Source of the DNA: Stanieria cyanosphaera PCC 7437
GTDB taxonomy: Bacteria; Cyanobacteriota; Cyanobacteriia; Cyanobacteriales; Xenococcaceae
Direction: 5' to 3'
DNA: 64,000 bases
Assembly: GCF_000317575.1 (NCBI RefSeq)
Contig: NC_019749.1
Location: forward strand, 44,588-108,587
Position 1 is the stretch's first letter. Every line of letters starts with the position of its first letter. A program made the position numbers and the translations under genes. The notes beneath the pieces were generated by a model that was given only the letters and a program-made list of their open reading frames with translations, was not told the DNA's origin and searched no databases. Positions 51,812 through 61,015 of this stretch are shown one piece after another.

Positions 51812-54790
51812 ATGTATAGTCAATTAATTCATGGTAAATTTTGCGGTAAAAACTCTGGCTATCGCTTGATTGCTTGCACTCCAGATTATGAAAATAATAC
51901 CGAATTTATTTATATTTTATTCAGAAAATACCATTTCTGGGGTCCTCAAGGTGTAGGAGATGGTAAAGCGATTGGAATTTTTCAATTAGATGCAAACCGA
52001 TTAGTTTTGGTTAAAGCAGCTTTAGCTGAAGACGAAAATCAACAGCTTTTGTCTAGTGCAGATCGTGATGTTCGTCATTTCTATCAACATCATTACATTT
52101 TGGCGGATAGAGTGACCGAAAATATAGAGCTTTTAGAAACTAATCCCGTAGATTTTTTGCTTCGTTTTTTAGATCGAACCAGTCCTTATTTTGCTGATTT
52201 TAATCAGCCTATTTATCCGCATTCTGCAAACGGAAGTTTTTGGGAACAAATAATATCTGAAATTTTCCAACCAACATCATCAGAAATTACTGCAGATCGA
52301 GCTAATAAGATAAAACAATTTAGTGATGATATAGATAATCAAGCTCGATCATTTTTACTGTTAACTTTAGGTGCTATTCTTACTGGTCAAAAAATTATAC
52401 TCACCATCGATAATAATGCTTCAGACCCTATAGATTTGGTCAGCAATCTTTTATTACTCTTACCAGCTAGTTATCGTACTAAAATTGCGATCTCTATTGG
52501 AACGGTCGAAGAAAATCAATGTCTTTGGGCAGACATAATTATTAAAACCGATCAAGAACCAGCATATCCTCTTGCAGAAGAATTTATTTGGTTAGATCGC
52601 GATCGTAAAAAGGTTGTTGGAAAACACGATCCAGATATTTATAATCATCGATATCTAAATGATTTTGTTAAAAAGGTTTGCAATAGTCCTGAATTTATTG
52701 AGCATTTTATCAAGCATTTGAATTCACTTTTTTCTAGCGTTAGAAACTTTACTAGAGACGATCTTCAGCAAGCAAGTAGCTTGATTTATTTTATTTCAGG
52801 ATTACCAGAAGACCCCAAAGAAGCACAAGAAATACAAGAACTACAAAAACATAAAATAGATCTTTGGTGTAACTACATTGCTGAAATTTATGAAAATCAT
52901 AGCAATACTGATTATTGGCAACCAATCATCGATGATTTTAAAGATGCCGATGACTTTTGGCAAGCTTTATTGAAGCTTTTCCAAGAGCATGGAGAAAGTT
53001 TTCCGATTGCTGTAGAACTTATATTATTAGTAATTCAGAAAGTAGGAATAGAGCAAGCATACCAAAAATTAGAAGAGGTCAAACAAATTGAAGGTTTACC
53101 ATCGGCTTTAATCAAAATTGGATTACTAAATAGATTTCCTAGTGAACTTGAAAATAGCGTTCTCAATCAACATTTGGTTGATATCTGTGAGGAAAGTATT
53201 AAAGATATCCGCGATCGCTATCTCGTGAAAGACTCTGTTGTAGAGTTTGATGCACTCATTAATTTTCTACAAAAATCTAATAGATATCAAAGATTATTTT
53301 CTTCAGCTAAAGAAAAATTTGAGTTGCTTTCTAAGGCTTTGAAACCAGAACTTAGTACTAAAACAATTAAAAGTATATTCAATCAATATTTAGCTATTAA
53401 ACTGCCATATGCAGATGAGCAATTTTTCAACAGCGATCTTTATAGGCAAACATTGGAAAAATTTTTTAGTATTAAAAATTGGACAAAATACTTTACCGCA
53501 GATAAAACTAAATCTTTTAATTATTTACCTGCAATAGCTCAGGAAATGGAACTGAACTATGAGAAAACTGATCTAATGTATGCTAATTTCCTAGATGTTT
53601 TTTCCCCTCCACCTGAAAATACCTATGAGATTCTAATTGATATTATCAAGAAAGCTATTACTTTTGATATATCAACAGAAAAGGATTCAAATATCGAGCT
53701 TAAATCTTTTCCAAGTAAAATAAAGCTCTTCTCCACAACATATCAATGGTTTAAAAATAATAATGCCGAATTAGAGAAACGATTAAAGTCATTAGAAAAT
53801 GCTTCAGAAAAATGGAATAACTGGGATGCTTTAATTACTTTTTTAAAAGTAATACCAATGGAAAATATTTTATTAGTTGAAGACCTATTAAAAAATGCTT
53901 TTCTTAAAAAATCATTGCTCAAATGGTTAAAACTATTAAAAGCAGATTCAAGCTTCAAGGAGGATTTTTTTAATAGTTATTCCTGGAATAATATTCAATT
54001 AGAAACTATTTCAGATTTGACACGAACCGAAGAGGGGCAATGGAACAAATTATTGACTTGTTTAGTAGTAGAACGTTTTACCCAAGAGAAAGAACGTCTA
54101 GTAAATGTCATTCCAACTTTGCTGAATTATTTATGTCAACTATATTTTCAAGAAAAGAGTATAAGTATCGAAGATCGAGAACTGTGGATTAGATTAATTG
54201 AACCATCATTTCTTAAGTATTTATCTAATGTTGAACGTTTAAATATTTTCTCTTTAAAGTGGCACTTAAAAATTTATTCTGATTTTATTATTACTTTACA
54301 ACCACTTGACGATACACAGCAAAAAGCTCTTTATTCCATAGCTAAAAATAAATTTGATTTGGTAGATAATCTTAATGATAAATTTCAATTATTTCAGGAT
54401 ATTTATAAATATTTAGCCAAAGATCATCTAAAAAAAATTGCCATTGATTTAATCGAATTTTGTTCTACTCCTAATGAAATTAGTAGTTTAGTTAAATTAT
54501 GTCAAAAATTTGATTTTGATAATCGCGACATCAAAGAAATACTTACAAAGGTTAAAAAACAAGTATGTGGTTACAGTTTACTAGATTTATTGTTTAGTTA
54601 TTTAGAGTTAGAGCCTATTTATGAATATGATAAAAAACTAATTGAAATGCTGTTTTTTATTTCAATCACCAACCAAGAACAGAATAAAAAAATTGGAATT
54701 TTCTTACGTAATTATAATTACGAATGCGCCAATTTAAAATTGATAAAATTGATAAATGACAAACTGATAGAGCAGCAATATCTTAACTAA
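51812..54790 (+). CDS. GAP1-like (GTPase-associated protein 1) large helical protein
   Basis: The N-terminus (Q-L-I-H-G-K-F-C-G-K-N-S-G-Y-R-L-I-A) and the middle segment L-L-P-A-S-Y-R-T-K-I-A-I-S-I-G-T-V-E-E resemble GAP1-type proteins that accompany GTPases in bacterial conflict loci. From residue 300 to 992 the chain is almost all helix, with no membrane span, like a scaffold. It follows the second GTPase by 57 bases. The family call rests on pattern and context; I would not exclude another helical scaffold. Confidence 0.5.
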   Translation: MYSQLIHGKFCGKNSGYRLIACTPDYENNTEFIYILFRKYHFWGPQGVGDGKAIGIFQLDANRLVLVKAALAEDENQQLLSSADRDVRHFYQHHYILADRVTENIELLETNPVDFLLRFLDRTSPYFADFNQPIYPHSANGSFWEQIISEIFQPTSSEITADRANKIKQFSDDIDNQARSFLLLTLGAILTGQKIILTIDNNASDPIDLVSNLLLLLPASYRTKIAISIGTVEENQCLWADIIIKTDQEPAYPLAEEFIWLDRDRKKVVGKHDPDIYNHRYLNDFVKKVCNSPEFIEHFIKHLNSLFSSVRNFTRDDLQQASSLIYFISGLPEDPKEAQEIQELQKHKIDLWCNYIAEIYENHSNTDYWQPIIDDFKDADDFWQALLKLFQEHGESFPIAVELILLVIQKVGIEQAYQKLEEVKQIEGLPSALIKIGLLNRFPSELENSVLNQHLVDICEESIKDIRDRYLVKDSVVEFDALINFLQKSNRYQRLFSSAKEKFELLSKALKPELSTKTIKSIFNQYLAIKLPYADEQFFNSDLYRQTLEKFFSIKNWTKYFTADKTKSFNYLPAIAQEMELNYEKTDLMYANFLDVFSPPPENTYEILIDIIKKAITFDISTEKDSNIELKSFPSKIKLFSTTYQWFKNNNAELEKRLKSLENASEKWNNWDALITFLKVIPMENILLVEDLLKNAFLKKSLLKWLKLLKADSSFKEDFFNSYSWNNIQLETISDLTRTEEGQWNKLLTCLVVERFTQEKERLVNVIPTLLNYLCQLYFQEKSISIEDRELWIRLIEPSFLKYLSNVERLNIFSLKWHLKIYSDFIITLQPLDDTQQKALYSIAKNKFDLVDNLNDKFQLFQDIYKYLAKDHLKKIAIDLIEFCSTPNEISSLVKLCQKFDFDNRDIKEILTKVKKQVCGYSLLDLLFSYLELEPIYEYDKKLIEMLFFISITNQEQNKKIGIFLRNYNYECANLKLIKLINDKLIEQQYLN

Positions 54791-54847
54791 TGTCATAATT
54801 TAATAAGAGTAATATTAAATTATGACAAAATAAATAATAAAACTAAA

Positions 54848-54860
54848 ATATATCGATATA
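54848..54860. promoter_or_regulatory. Partial match to the parA/TA palindrome core
   Basis: ATATATCGATATA, the central 13 bases of the palindrome at 31260 and 32173, occurs 25 bases before the membrane-protein gene at 54886. The region is AT-rich, so chance is possible. Confidence 0.3.
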
Positions 54861-54885
54861 AAATTATCAAATTTTCGGTAATATT

Positions 54886-56307
54886 ATGAATAAAAAACCA
54901 AAAAAGTGGAGATGTTATGGAGGAAGAAATGGCCAACCTGGTCATAAAGAAACGATGGTCAATATAAGGCAAAAATGTAATAAATGTGGTGAAGATCAAC
55001 CAAATGTCTCTACTTCCTCAGAACAAACAAAACCCAAAAAAGATGTCACTCTTCTCGCTTTATTAACAGTATTAAATATTGGAAGTGGCTATACAACCAT
55101 CAAAGGTGCATTACAAATGTTCCCTGTGCCATTGGCTTGGTCAGTTGGGGGTGTAATTCAGACTTTATTATTTCTTTCTACTTCTCGTTATATTCTCAAT
55201 CATGCTCCTAAACGGAGATGGTTAACTATCCTAGTTGGCTCGACTTTAAGTATATATACTAGCTTTTTTGCTTACTACGAATTTCTGACTAGCGAAGGAC
55301 AAAAGCAGCAAGCCTTAGAAAGAGCTTCGACTGCACATGATAGCTTGGTTTTTGAAGTCTATACTCCGATTGAGCGCAAAGTTAGTAATCTGAAAAGCGA
55401 AATTGAGACGAAAGAATTACGAATAGAAGAAGAAATTGCTGGCAATAGAGCTTCTGGTTTACCAGGATGTGGCAGTATATGTAAGCAACTAAAAAATGAA
55501 AAAGAAGAGCTTCAAAACCGCTACAACAAACTTTTACCAGTAGCTAAAAATCTTAAAAGTTTGTTTGAATATCAAATAGAAGGAAAAACGCCAAAGGCAA
55601 TTTTTGAGACAGATCTTCGAGCTTTAAGTAAAGTTTCAAATGATTGTCTTCCAGAAGACCCAAATTTTGATTGTCTACCGCAAGAATACGAACGAGTTTT
55701 AAATCCTAGAAGTACTGATTATAGGGAATTCCGTGGTAAATATATCGATGAAGATAGCATTTATATTTTGTTACAGCCCTATCATAAAATTAGAAAATTA
55801 GAACCTCCAGCAATCGCTGCTGGAGTACTCGCGATTACGCTTGATGGTCTGATTATTGCTTTGGGAACCGGGATAGAAGTTTCTGAGCAAAAAAAAAAGA
55901 GAAAAAAGAATAAAACAGACATATTAACCTTATCAATATTGGGCAAAGGTTCAAATTTTATAGAACAGTTACTTCATGAAATTGATTCTAAAAATTTGAC
56001 TATTAACTATACAAATTCCCAAAAAAAAGACTTACAATTATCAGAGAATAAAACATCTTACTTACTCTTACTCAATAAAATTAATACTAATTTAGGTTGG
56101 GTAGAGAATGATAAAAGAAATAGTAGTTCAGAAGCTCATTGGCAGATTACTTCAGATAGTAATTCTCAAAAACTACGAGATTGGCTTATCAACGAAAGGG
56201 AAAGACTAATTAATGAAGAAATGAAGAATGATAACAAAACTCAAGCATCTAAATTACAAAAAGTGACATTTAGATTACCTCGTCCTCAAGATTTAAGTTC
56301 AGAATAA
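54886..56307 (+). CDS. Membrane protein with a Cys-pair N-terminus and coiled coil
   Basis: Residues 25-45 include C-N-K-C-G-E, a single Cys pair that might bind zinc. Two or three membrane spans follow (V-T-L-L-A-L-L-T-V-L-N-I-G, L-T-I-L-V-G-S-T-L-S-I-Y), then a coiled coil (about 150-240), another span (A-I-A-A-G-V-L-A-I-T-L-D-G-L-I-I-A-L-G) and a basic cytoplasmic tail. As the last gene of the GTPase run it could be the membrane partner or effector. Family not recognised. Confidence 0.55.
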   Translation: MNKKPKKWRCYGGRNGQPGHKETMVNIRQKCNKCGEDQPNVSTSSEQTKPKKDVTLLALLTVLNIGSGYTTIKGALQMFPVPLAWSVGGVIQTLLFLSTSRYILNHAPKRRWLTILVGSTLSIYTSFFAYYEFLTSEGQKQQALERASTAHDSLVFEVYTPIERKVSNLKSEIETKELRIEEEIAGNRASGLPGCGSICKQLKNEKEELQNRYNKLLPVAKNLKSLFEYQIEGKTPKAIFETDLRALSKVSNDCLPEDPNFDCLPQEYERVLNPRSTDYREFRGKYIDEDSIYILLQPYHKIRKLEPPAIAAGVLAITLDGLIIALGTGIEVSEQKKKRKKNKTDILTLSILGKGSNFIEQLLHEIDSKNLTINYTNSQKKDLQLSENKTSYLLLLNKINTNLGWVENDKRNSSSEAHWQITSDSNSQKLRDWLINERERLINEEMKNDNKTQASKLQKVTFRLPRPQDLSSE

Positions 56308-56311
56308 CGAA

Positions 56312-56621
56312 CTAACTCATATTAATATCGTTGAGAGCTATCATCATTTCTTGGATTGGCTGTTCTTTGGTAAAGATGGCGTAATTACAGACAATGACCC
56401 CGTAGAGGGCGAAAATATAGGGTTCGTGCAACGAAGTGCAAGATCTGAGCTCCACTTTCTGGGTAACTGAACCAGGTAAAACTAATTGTTTTGCTAACGC
56501 TTCGATACGGTCGGCACGTTTTTGGGTCAAGGTCTTTTTAAAACTACGATAACGATCGAGAGGGATGGGACTGCCGACAGGGGTATAAGGACCATAACGA
56601 GTCTCCTGATGTTCTACACTT
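56312..56621 (-). pseudogene. 3' part of a gene cut by an IS4-type element
   Basis: The frame is open from the IS edge to a stop at 56312. It reads R-Y-G-P-Y-T-P-V-G-S-P-I-P-L-D-R-Y then L-A-K-Q-L-V-L-P-G-S-V-T-Q-K-V-E-L. It may belong with the fragment at 58206-58545 on the other side of the element, though no target duplication proves it. Function unknown. Confidence 0.5.
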
Positions 56622-58205
56622 ACGGGGTGACAAGCACCCCAAACCCTTGCTTAAAGAAGGGATAAGCGTCTTCAAGTTGTGAATAAAATCAAGTTATTTG
56701 TTAAGAATGATAATCATTGTATTTTGAGTTGATTTTTAGTTCAAGTCAAATAGATTGATTAGGAAGGGTGATTGTATGGTAGAAAATATCGGTCATTTGC
56801 AATTAAAAATAGACCGATAATCATGAAATTATTACCATTATATACAGACCACATTAAACTGTGTTTAACAGCCTCTCAAATTCAAACGTTAAAGATTTTA
56901 ATTTGGCTACTCACAGTGCAAAAAACTGTCAAAATAGAAAGACTTTCTGCTTGTTTTCCTTTACCAATCCGCTATGAAAGTCGTCGTAAACATATACAAA
57001 GATTTCTAACTCAATCGGCTTTAAGCTTACCTTTATTTTGGTTTCCTATCATTAAGTTAATTATTGAAAAAGAATTCCTTTGGGGAAGTCGATTAATTCT
57101 GACAATAGATAGAACACAATGGAAGAATAATAATATTTTTCTGATAGCTGTTATTTATAAAAAACGAGCTTTGCCAATATATTGGCAAGTGTTAAATAAA
57201 AAAGGGAGCAGCAATTTAGCGGAACAACAGGCGATTATCAAACCAGTCTTACGTTTATTGAAACAGTATGAATTAGTAATTTTGGGGGACAGAGAGTTTC
57301 ATGGTGTAGAATTATCCTATTGGCTCAAAACCCAAAAATCACCTCAAAAAATCTATTTTATATTTCGACAAAAACAAGGAACTAACTTAAGAAAGCCCAA
57401 AAGAGAATACCAAAAGCTTTCTAGTTTAGGAATTAAACCTGGTCATCAGCTATTTCTCAAGAACATTAATATTACCAAAAATAAAGGATTCGGTTATTTT
57501 AACTTGGCTGGTTATTGGAAAAGAAAATATAATAAAAAAGTCGAACCAGAGCCTTGGTATTTGCTAACTAACTTAGATAACTGTCAAGAAGTTATTAAAC
57601 TTTATCGCAGTCGAATGGGAATTGAAGCAATGTTTAAAGACTGCAAAACAGGTGGCTATAATCTTGAAGGAAGTCAAGCTAATACTCAACGTCTTACTAA
57701 CTTAATTTTATTAATTGCTTTAGCTTATACTACCTCAGTTCTGAAAGGTAAATCAATTAAAAATTCTGGACATCAAAAATATATTGCTCGTTTAACTGAA
57801 GCACGACGAACAAGCAGGCGACATAGCAATTTTTGGCTAGGTATTTATGGCGAATTATGGATTATTGCTTGGGAGTTTTTAATTAATGTTGTTCGAGATA
57901 TGATGAATTTGAATCGCCAGAAAATGCCGCATTATCAAAGAGGAATTAAAGCTATAAGTTTGATAAAACTGGGTTGATTGTTTACTGCAACTATTATTCG
58001 TTATTTATTATTTCATAATCTAAATCTTATTAAGATATTCAGCTTCGCGAGTGTCTTTTGAGTTGACTAAAAAGTCAATTGAGCTTTCGACAGTTATTCT
58101 GGCTATTAATGATTATCATTTTAAATTTTTGTCTCGATTTTTTATTCTTTCATTATCGGCTTTGTTCTTTACTGTGGCTACTTTTCAGGTTACTTGTCAC
58201 CCCGT
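56622..58205 (+). mobile_element. IS4-type insertion sequence with ACGGGGTGACAAG ends
   Basis: ACGGGGTGACAAG at the left end is matched by the inverse CTTGTCACCCCGT at 58193-58205; pairing can extend 5 bases further on each side with one mismatch. One transposase gene is inside. No target duplication is clear. It interrupts minus-strand coding sequence. Confidence 0.8.
56823..57977 (+). CDS. IS4-type transposase (DDE)
   Basis: The start is placed at ATG 56823 (M-K-L-L-P-L-Y); the frame is open upstream. Catalytic parts are L-T-I-D-R-T-Q-W, I-L-G-D-R-E-F-H-G and Y-R-S-R-M-G-I-E-A-M-F-K-D-C-K, the last fitting the IS4 Y-(2)-R-(3)-E-(6)-K pattern. Length (about 384) is complete. It is not closely alike in sequence to the transposase at 10907. 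Confidence 0.85.
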   Translation: MKLLPLYTDHIKLCLTASQIQTLKILIWLLTVQKTVKIERLSACFPLPIRYESRRKHIQRFLTQSALSLPLFWFPIIKLIIEKEFLWGSRLILTIDRTQWKNNNIFLIAVIYKKRALPIYWQVLNKKGSSNLAEQQAIIKPVLRLLKQYELVILGDREFHGVELSYWLKTQKSPQKIYFIFRQKQGTNLRKPKREYQKLSSLGIKPGHQLFLKNINITKNKGFGYFNLAGYWKRKYNKKVEPEPWYLLTNLDNCQEVIKLYRSRMGIEAMFKDCKTGGYNLEGSQANTQRLTNLILLIALAYTTSVLKGKSIKNSGHQKYIARLTEARRTSRRHSNFWLGIYGELWIIAWEFLINVVRDMMNLNRQKMPHYQRGIKAISLIKLG

Positions 58206-58545
58206 CAGTGGTTGCTCCTTTGAGTCGGTCTAGAGATAGCTGGAGTTGTTTTTGTTGGGAGGTTAGGCGAGTTTTTTCAGAGATGCGATCTGAGATGATT
58301 TGACCTTCTCTGATAGTTTGTCCTTCAGCTATTTTGAGGTCTGTCGGTTCGGCTACTTTAACGGTTACGGTCAATCGTCTGGGTGAAGTAGTAGCCGTGT
58401 CTGTTTGATTAGATGTCGATGTTGTAAGAGGATAAGCATGAGAAGAAGCTGGTGAAGTACCAGTTACCTTGTTGGTGAGAGTCGAAGCGAGGATAATTCC
58501 TGCTGTCGCTAGTGCATAGGGAAGTAGATTACCAAACCATTTCAT
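58206..58545 (-). pseudogene. 5' part of a membrane-anchored HlyD-like gene cut by the IS
   Basis: ATG at 58545 starts K-W-F-G-N-L-L-P-Y-A-L-A-T-A-G-I-I-L-A-S, a signal anchor. A lipoyl/HlyD-type motif follows (L-K-I-A-E-G-Q-T-I-R-E-G-Q-I-I) and then the start of a coiled coil (Q-Q-K-Q-L-Q-L-S-L-D-R-L). The IS ends the frame. It resembles membrane-fusion proteins of efflux or secretion systems. Confidence 0.55.
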
Positions 58546-58624
58546 AACAAATAACAATACTGGTGTTCTGTTATCTGTCTTAGTCTATTAAGTAAAGTTT
58601 TGGGTGTAATCTGAGTTCGGGTAG

Positions 58625-58690
58625 AGAGATCGCGACCGAAGGGAGTGAACCCCTCGCGTAGTGCCTCGCCGAAGGCGAGATCGCCCGTGC
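58625..58690. repeat. GC hairpin repeat cluster
   Basis: GATCGCGACCGAAGGGAG, CCCCTCGCGTAGTGCC and CGCCGAAGGCGAGATCG are adjacent short palindromes of the same kind as at 27.17-27.26 kb. No coding role is visible. Confidence 0.6.
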
Positions 58691-58729
58691 TATGCACAGC
58701 GTAATTTTGGTCTTAGAAATAGCGATTGC

Positions 58730-58951
58730 TCAATTCCCCCAGTACTCTCCAGGAAGATCCTTTTTTTTAACAGTAACCCTGCCAACTTTTTTACCTGACA
58801 TTCTCAATAATTCATCACCTGAAAATTCAAAACCAAGCTTGAGTGCTATTTGTGCAACATCATCTGCTGTTGGTGAAGCTAGCACCTCATTTTTGAGTGC
58901 AGGATCGGACTGCATTTTCTTTAAAAATGCCTCAAGTTGATCTAAAGCCAT
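58730..58951 (-). CDS. Nif11-like leader peptide (RiPP precursor type)
   Basis: Residues 1-47 match Nif11-type leaders: A-L-D-Q-L-E-A-F-L-K-K-M-Q-S-D-P-A-L, then D-D-V-A-Q-I-A-L-K-L-G-F. The family gives long leaders of ribosomal natural products and also stand-alone proteins. The short tail (K-V-G-R-V-T-V-K-K-K-D-L-P-G-E-Y-W) has no Gly-Gly cleavage site, Cys or Ser/Thr-rich core. No modifying enzyme is next to it, so it is an orphan or a regulatory variant. Confidence 0.8.
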   Translation of the reverse strand: MALDQLEAFLKKMQSDPALKNEVLASPTADDVAQIALKLGFEFSGDELLRMSGKKVGRVTVKKKDLPGEYWGN

Positions 58952-59040
58952 ATTGAAACTCCTATTCTCGTTATGCAGGTGTTGCGAACTTGTCGAGCGA
59001 ACTTATTATATACCATCTTAAATGCTCTGAGACTGAATAT

Positions 59041-60066
59041 TCATGACCGCCAAATCTTAACCTCTACAGTCCCAACTGCAAACTGCTCTTTCAATAAAGC
59101 GATCGCTCTATCCAACCCACAATAATTCAACTTCAAACTATTTCCCACAACAGTCGCCGTAACCATTTGATTGGGTTCGATTGATATTTTCACATCTTCA
59201 GGAAAATCTATCGCCAGTTCACCACTCAAGTAAATGTCTGCACCAGGATAAGCGGTACGTAATTGAGTCAGTTTGGTAATGGCTTCTTCATCATTGAAAT
59301 TAATACTTCTTACCTCAGTCTTGGAAGCTTCTCCTATTTCTGTACTTACTTTGCTTGTAATAATCTGTTCTCCAGTCTTATAAACTCCCTTACTATCACT
59401 AACAATAAATTCACTTCCTTCAGTACCCAGAATCAAATACTTACCATCCGCCGAAGTTCTATCTGTTGCCCAAACTCCTTTAATCTCGGCATAAACATTG
59501 TGAGAGCTAGCATTCTTGTTATAAAGTTCTACTATTCCATCTTTTAAACCCAAACTCTGAGATAATTTCTGAGTTATCCCACCACCGTTAGCCAGATAAA
59601 TTCCAAAACAGAACATAGCGATCGCGATACCTAAAACCCATAATTCACCAGCACCACCAGTCTTGAGTCTTCTTCTGGGATTTGAGACGCTAACCGCCCA
59701 AACGGGTTCTGGGTAAAATAGCTGTACTCCCTGCTTGGTAAAAGTATCGCTGAAGCAACTTAATAAATGACCTAATGGTAAGGCAAGAGCAGTTTTGATA
59801 CTGCCATGTAAGAAGTAGTTAACTGTGAGACTAACCGCAGCAATACCAACTGTCGCTAGTAATGAATGAGTAATACTGCGATGGGGAAACCTGTCTTCGA
59901 TCCAAGAGCTTACAGGAAAACAGATTTTACCGATGGTTGAAGTGGTAGTGTCCAAGTCGGGAAGTTGTGAACCCAGGATAGCCAAACCCAAGGGTAGAGG
60001 GTTAGCAGTGCCAAGGATTAGGGAAGTTCCAGAGAGTGCGATCGCGCAATGGGTAATGGCTAACAT
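59041..60066 (-). CDS. YdjM-family membrane-bound metal-dependent hydrolase
   Basis: The N-terminal 180 residues follow YdjM: M-L-A-I-T-H-C-A-I-A, P-D-L-D-T-T, and H-R-S-I-T-H-S-L-L, with several membrane spans and His/Asp ligands. The 150-residue C-terminal part is a soluble domain not found in short YdjM proteins (beta-rich, with D-G-K-Y-L-I-L-G-T-E-G-S-E-F). Cyanobacterial plasmids often carry such longer forms. Substrate unknown. Confidence 0.75.
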   Translation of the reverse strand: MLAITHCAIALSGTSLILGTANPLPLGLAILGSQLPDLDTTTSTIGKICFPVSSWIEDRFPHRSITHSLLATVGIAAVSLTVNYFLHGSIKTALALPLGHLLSCFSDTFTKQGVQLFYPEPVWAVSVSNPRRRLKTGGAGELWVLGIAIAMFCFGIYLANGGGITQKLSQSLGLKDGIVELYNKNASSHNVYAEIKGVWATDRTSADGKYLILGTEGSEFIVSDSKGVYKTGEQIITSKVSTEIGEASKTEVRSINFNDEEAITKLTQLRTAYPGADIYLSGELAIDFPEDVKISIEPNQMVTATVVGNSLKLNYCGLDRAIALLKEQFAVGTVEVKIWRS

Positions 60067-60186
60067 TAAAGGTAAGAAGTAGAGTTACTTTACCAGTTTG
60101 GGTTAGGGTACGGGCGATCGTCAGCTAGAAGAATCACTGTTGGAGAAAGCTATTTAAATAATCGTGAGCAAAATTTTCCCAACAAA

Positions 60187-60220
60187 GCGATGCTTCGCAC
60201 TCGCGTAGCGAGACCGCGCA
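60187..60220. repeat. Short GC hairpin repeat
   Basis: GCGATGCTTCGCACTCGCG and TAGCGAGACCGCGC form nested short palindromes in the spacer upstream of the YdjM-like gene. Confidence 0.5.
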
Positions 60221-60239
60221 ATTCGTAATACTTAGAGGA

Positions 60240-60641
60240 CTAGGTGATTGCTTCAGAATCATTACGCCTATTTGACACCGTTTTACGTGATGTAAGAACA
60301 CCAAGTACGATTGCCACCAAGAATAATGCTGGAATATCTCCAATTAGGTGTCCGTGTTCGGCAGGGTCTATTACTGCTTGTACTGACATAATCAGCCCGT
60401 GAACGACACTCGACCAGACAGTAAACCAAATCAAACTCAAATGTGCTGATGGATTTCGAGAAGCCCAGAGTAAAAAAACACCGAGCGTCGCATAAACGCC
60501 AACGATCATTTGTTCGTATTCGTACTGACCTGGTTGCCATGACCAGCCCGATGACCAGACCTTCATCAAAGGATAAATAAGAAGAAAAGCAATTCCGACA
60601 GCAATAAGAGCGATTCGCAAGTATCGATTACTTTCATCCAT
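60240..60641 (-). CDS. Four-span membrane protein, DUF6632-like
   Basis: The 133 residues contain about four hydrophobic spans (I-A-L-I-A-V-G-I-A-F-L-L-I-Y-P-L-M, M-I-V-G-V-Y-A-T-L-G-V-F-L-L-W-A) with A-S-R-N-P-S-A-H and H-G-L-I-M-S-V-Q-A between them. These short motifs resemble DUF6632. It is an isolated gene on the minus strand. Confidence 0.6.
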   Translation of the reverse strand: MDESNRYLRIALIAVGIAFLLIYPLMKVWSSGWSWQPGQYEYEQMIVGVYATLGVFLLWASRNPSAHLSLIWFTVWSSVVHGLIMSVQAVIDPAEHGHLIGDIPALFLVAIVLGVLTSRKTVSNRRNDSEAIT

Positions 60642-60694
60642 CGAGAGCCACCTCCTACCCTACTTTTCAAGTTGGTTTCCAATAACTTTCATAC

Positions 60695-61015
60695 CTATCT
60701 GTCTGTAATATACAAACCTTTATTTCCCATGACCATTAAATTTTTACTCATCATTTTCCTAACCTCTTCCTCGCCCCTCGAACATTCCATTTCAACTTTT
60801 CTATCTCCCCTCGCAAATGCCTCTTTCAAAGACATCAAATTTCCATACTCATCAGTCGGTTCTAATCCATACTCTTCTGGGTCATCTAAATCTAATTCTT
60901 TAACCTGATAGGAATCATAATAAGTTGCCCTACCGCATACATCGATCTCGTAGACATTCACCCACTGCTCGGGGTGTAACTTATCGGCTTCGTCTGCATA
61001 AATTCCTTCGATCAC
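60695..61015 (-). CDS. Acidic small protein, 106 aa
   Basis: The product is acidic (D-L-D-D-P-E-E-Y-G-L-E-P-T-D-E-Y-G-N-L) with no membrane span. Its start overlaps the stop of the upstream ATPase locus by 4 bases, so the two are probably coupled. Family not recognised. Confidence 0.55.
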   Translation of the reverse strand: MIEGIYADEADKLHPEQWVNVYEIDVCGRATYYDSYQVKELDLDDPEEYGLEPTDEYGNLMSLKEAFARGDRKVEMECSRGEEEVRKMMSKNLMVMGNKGLYITDR

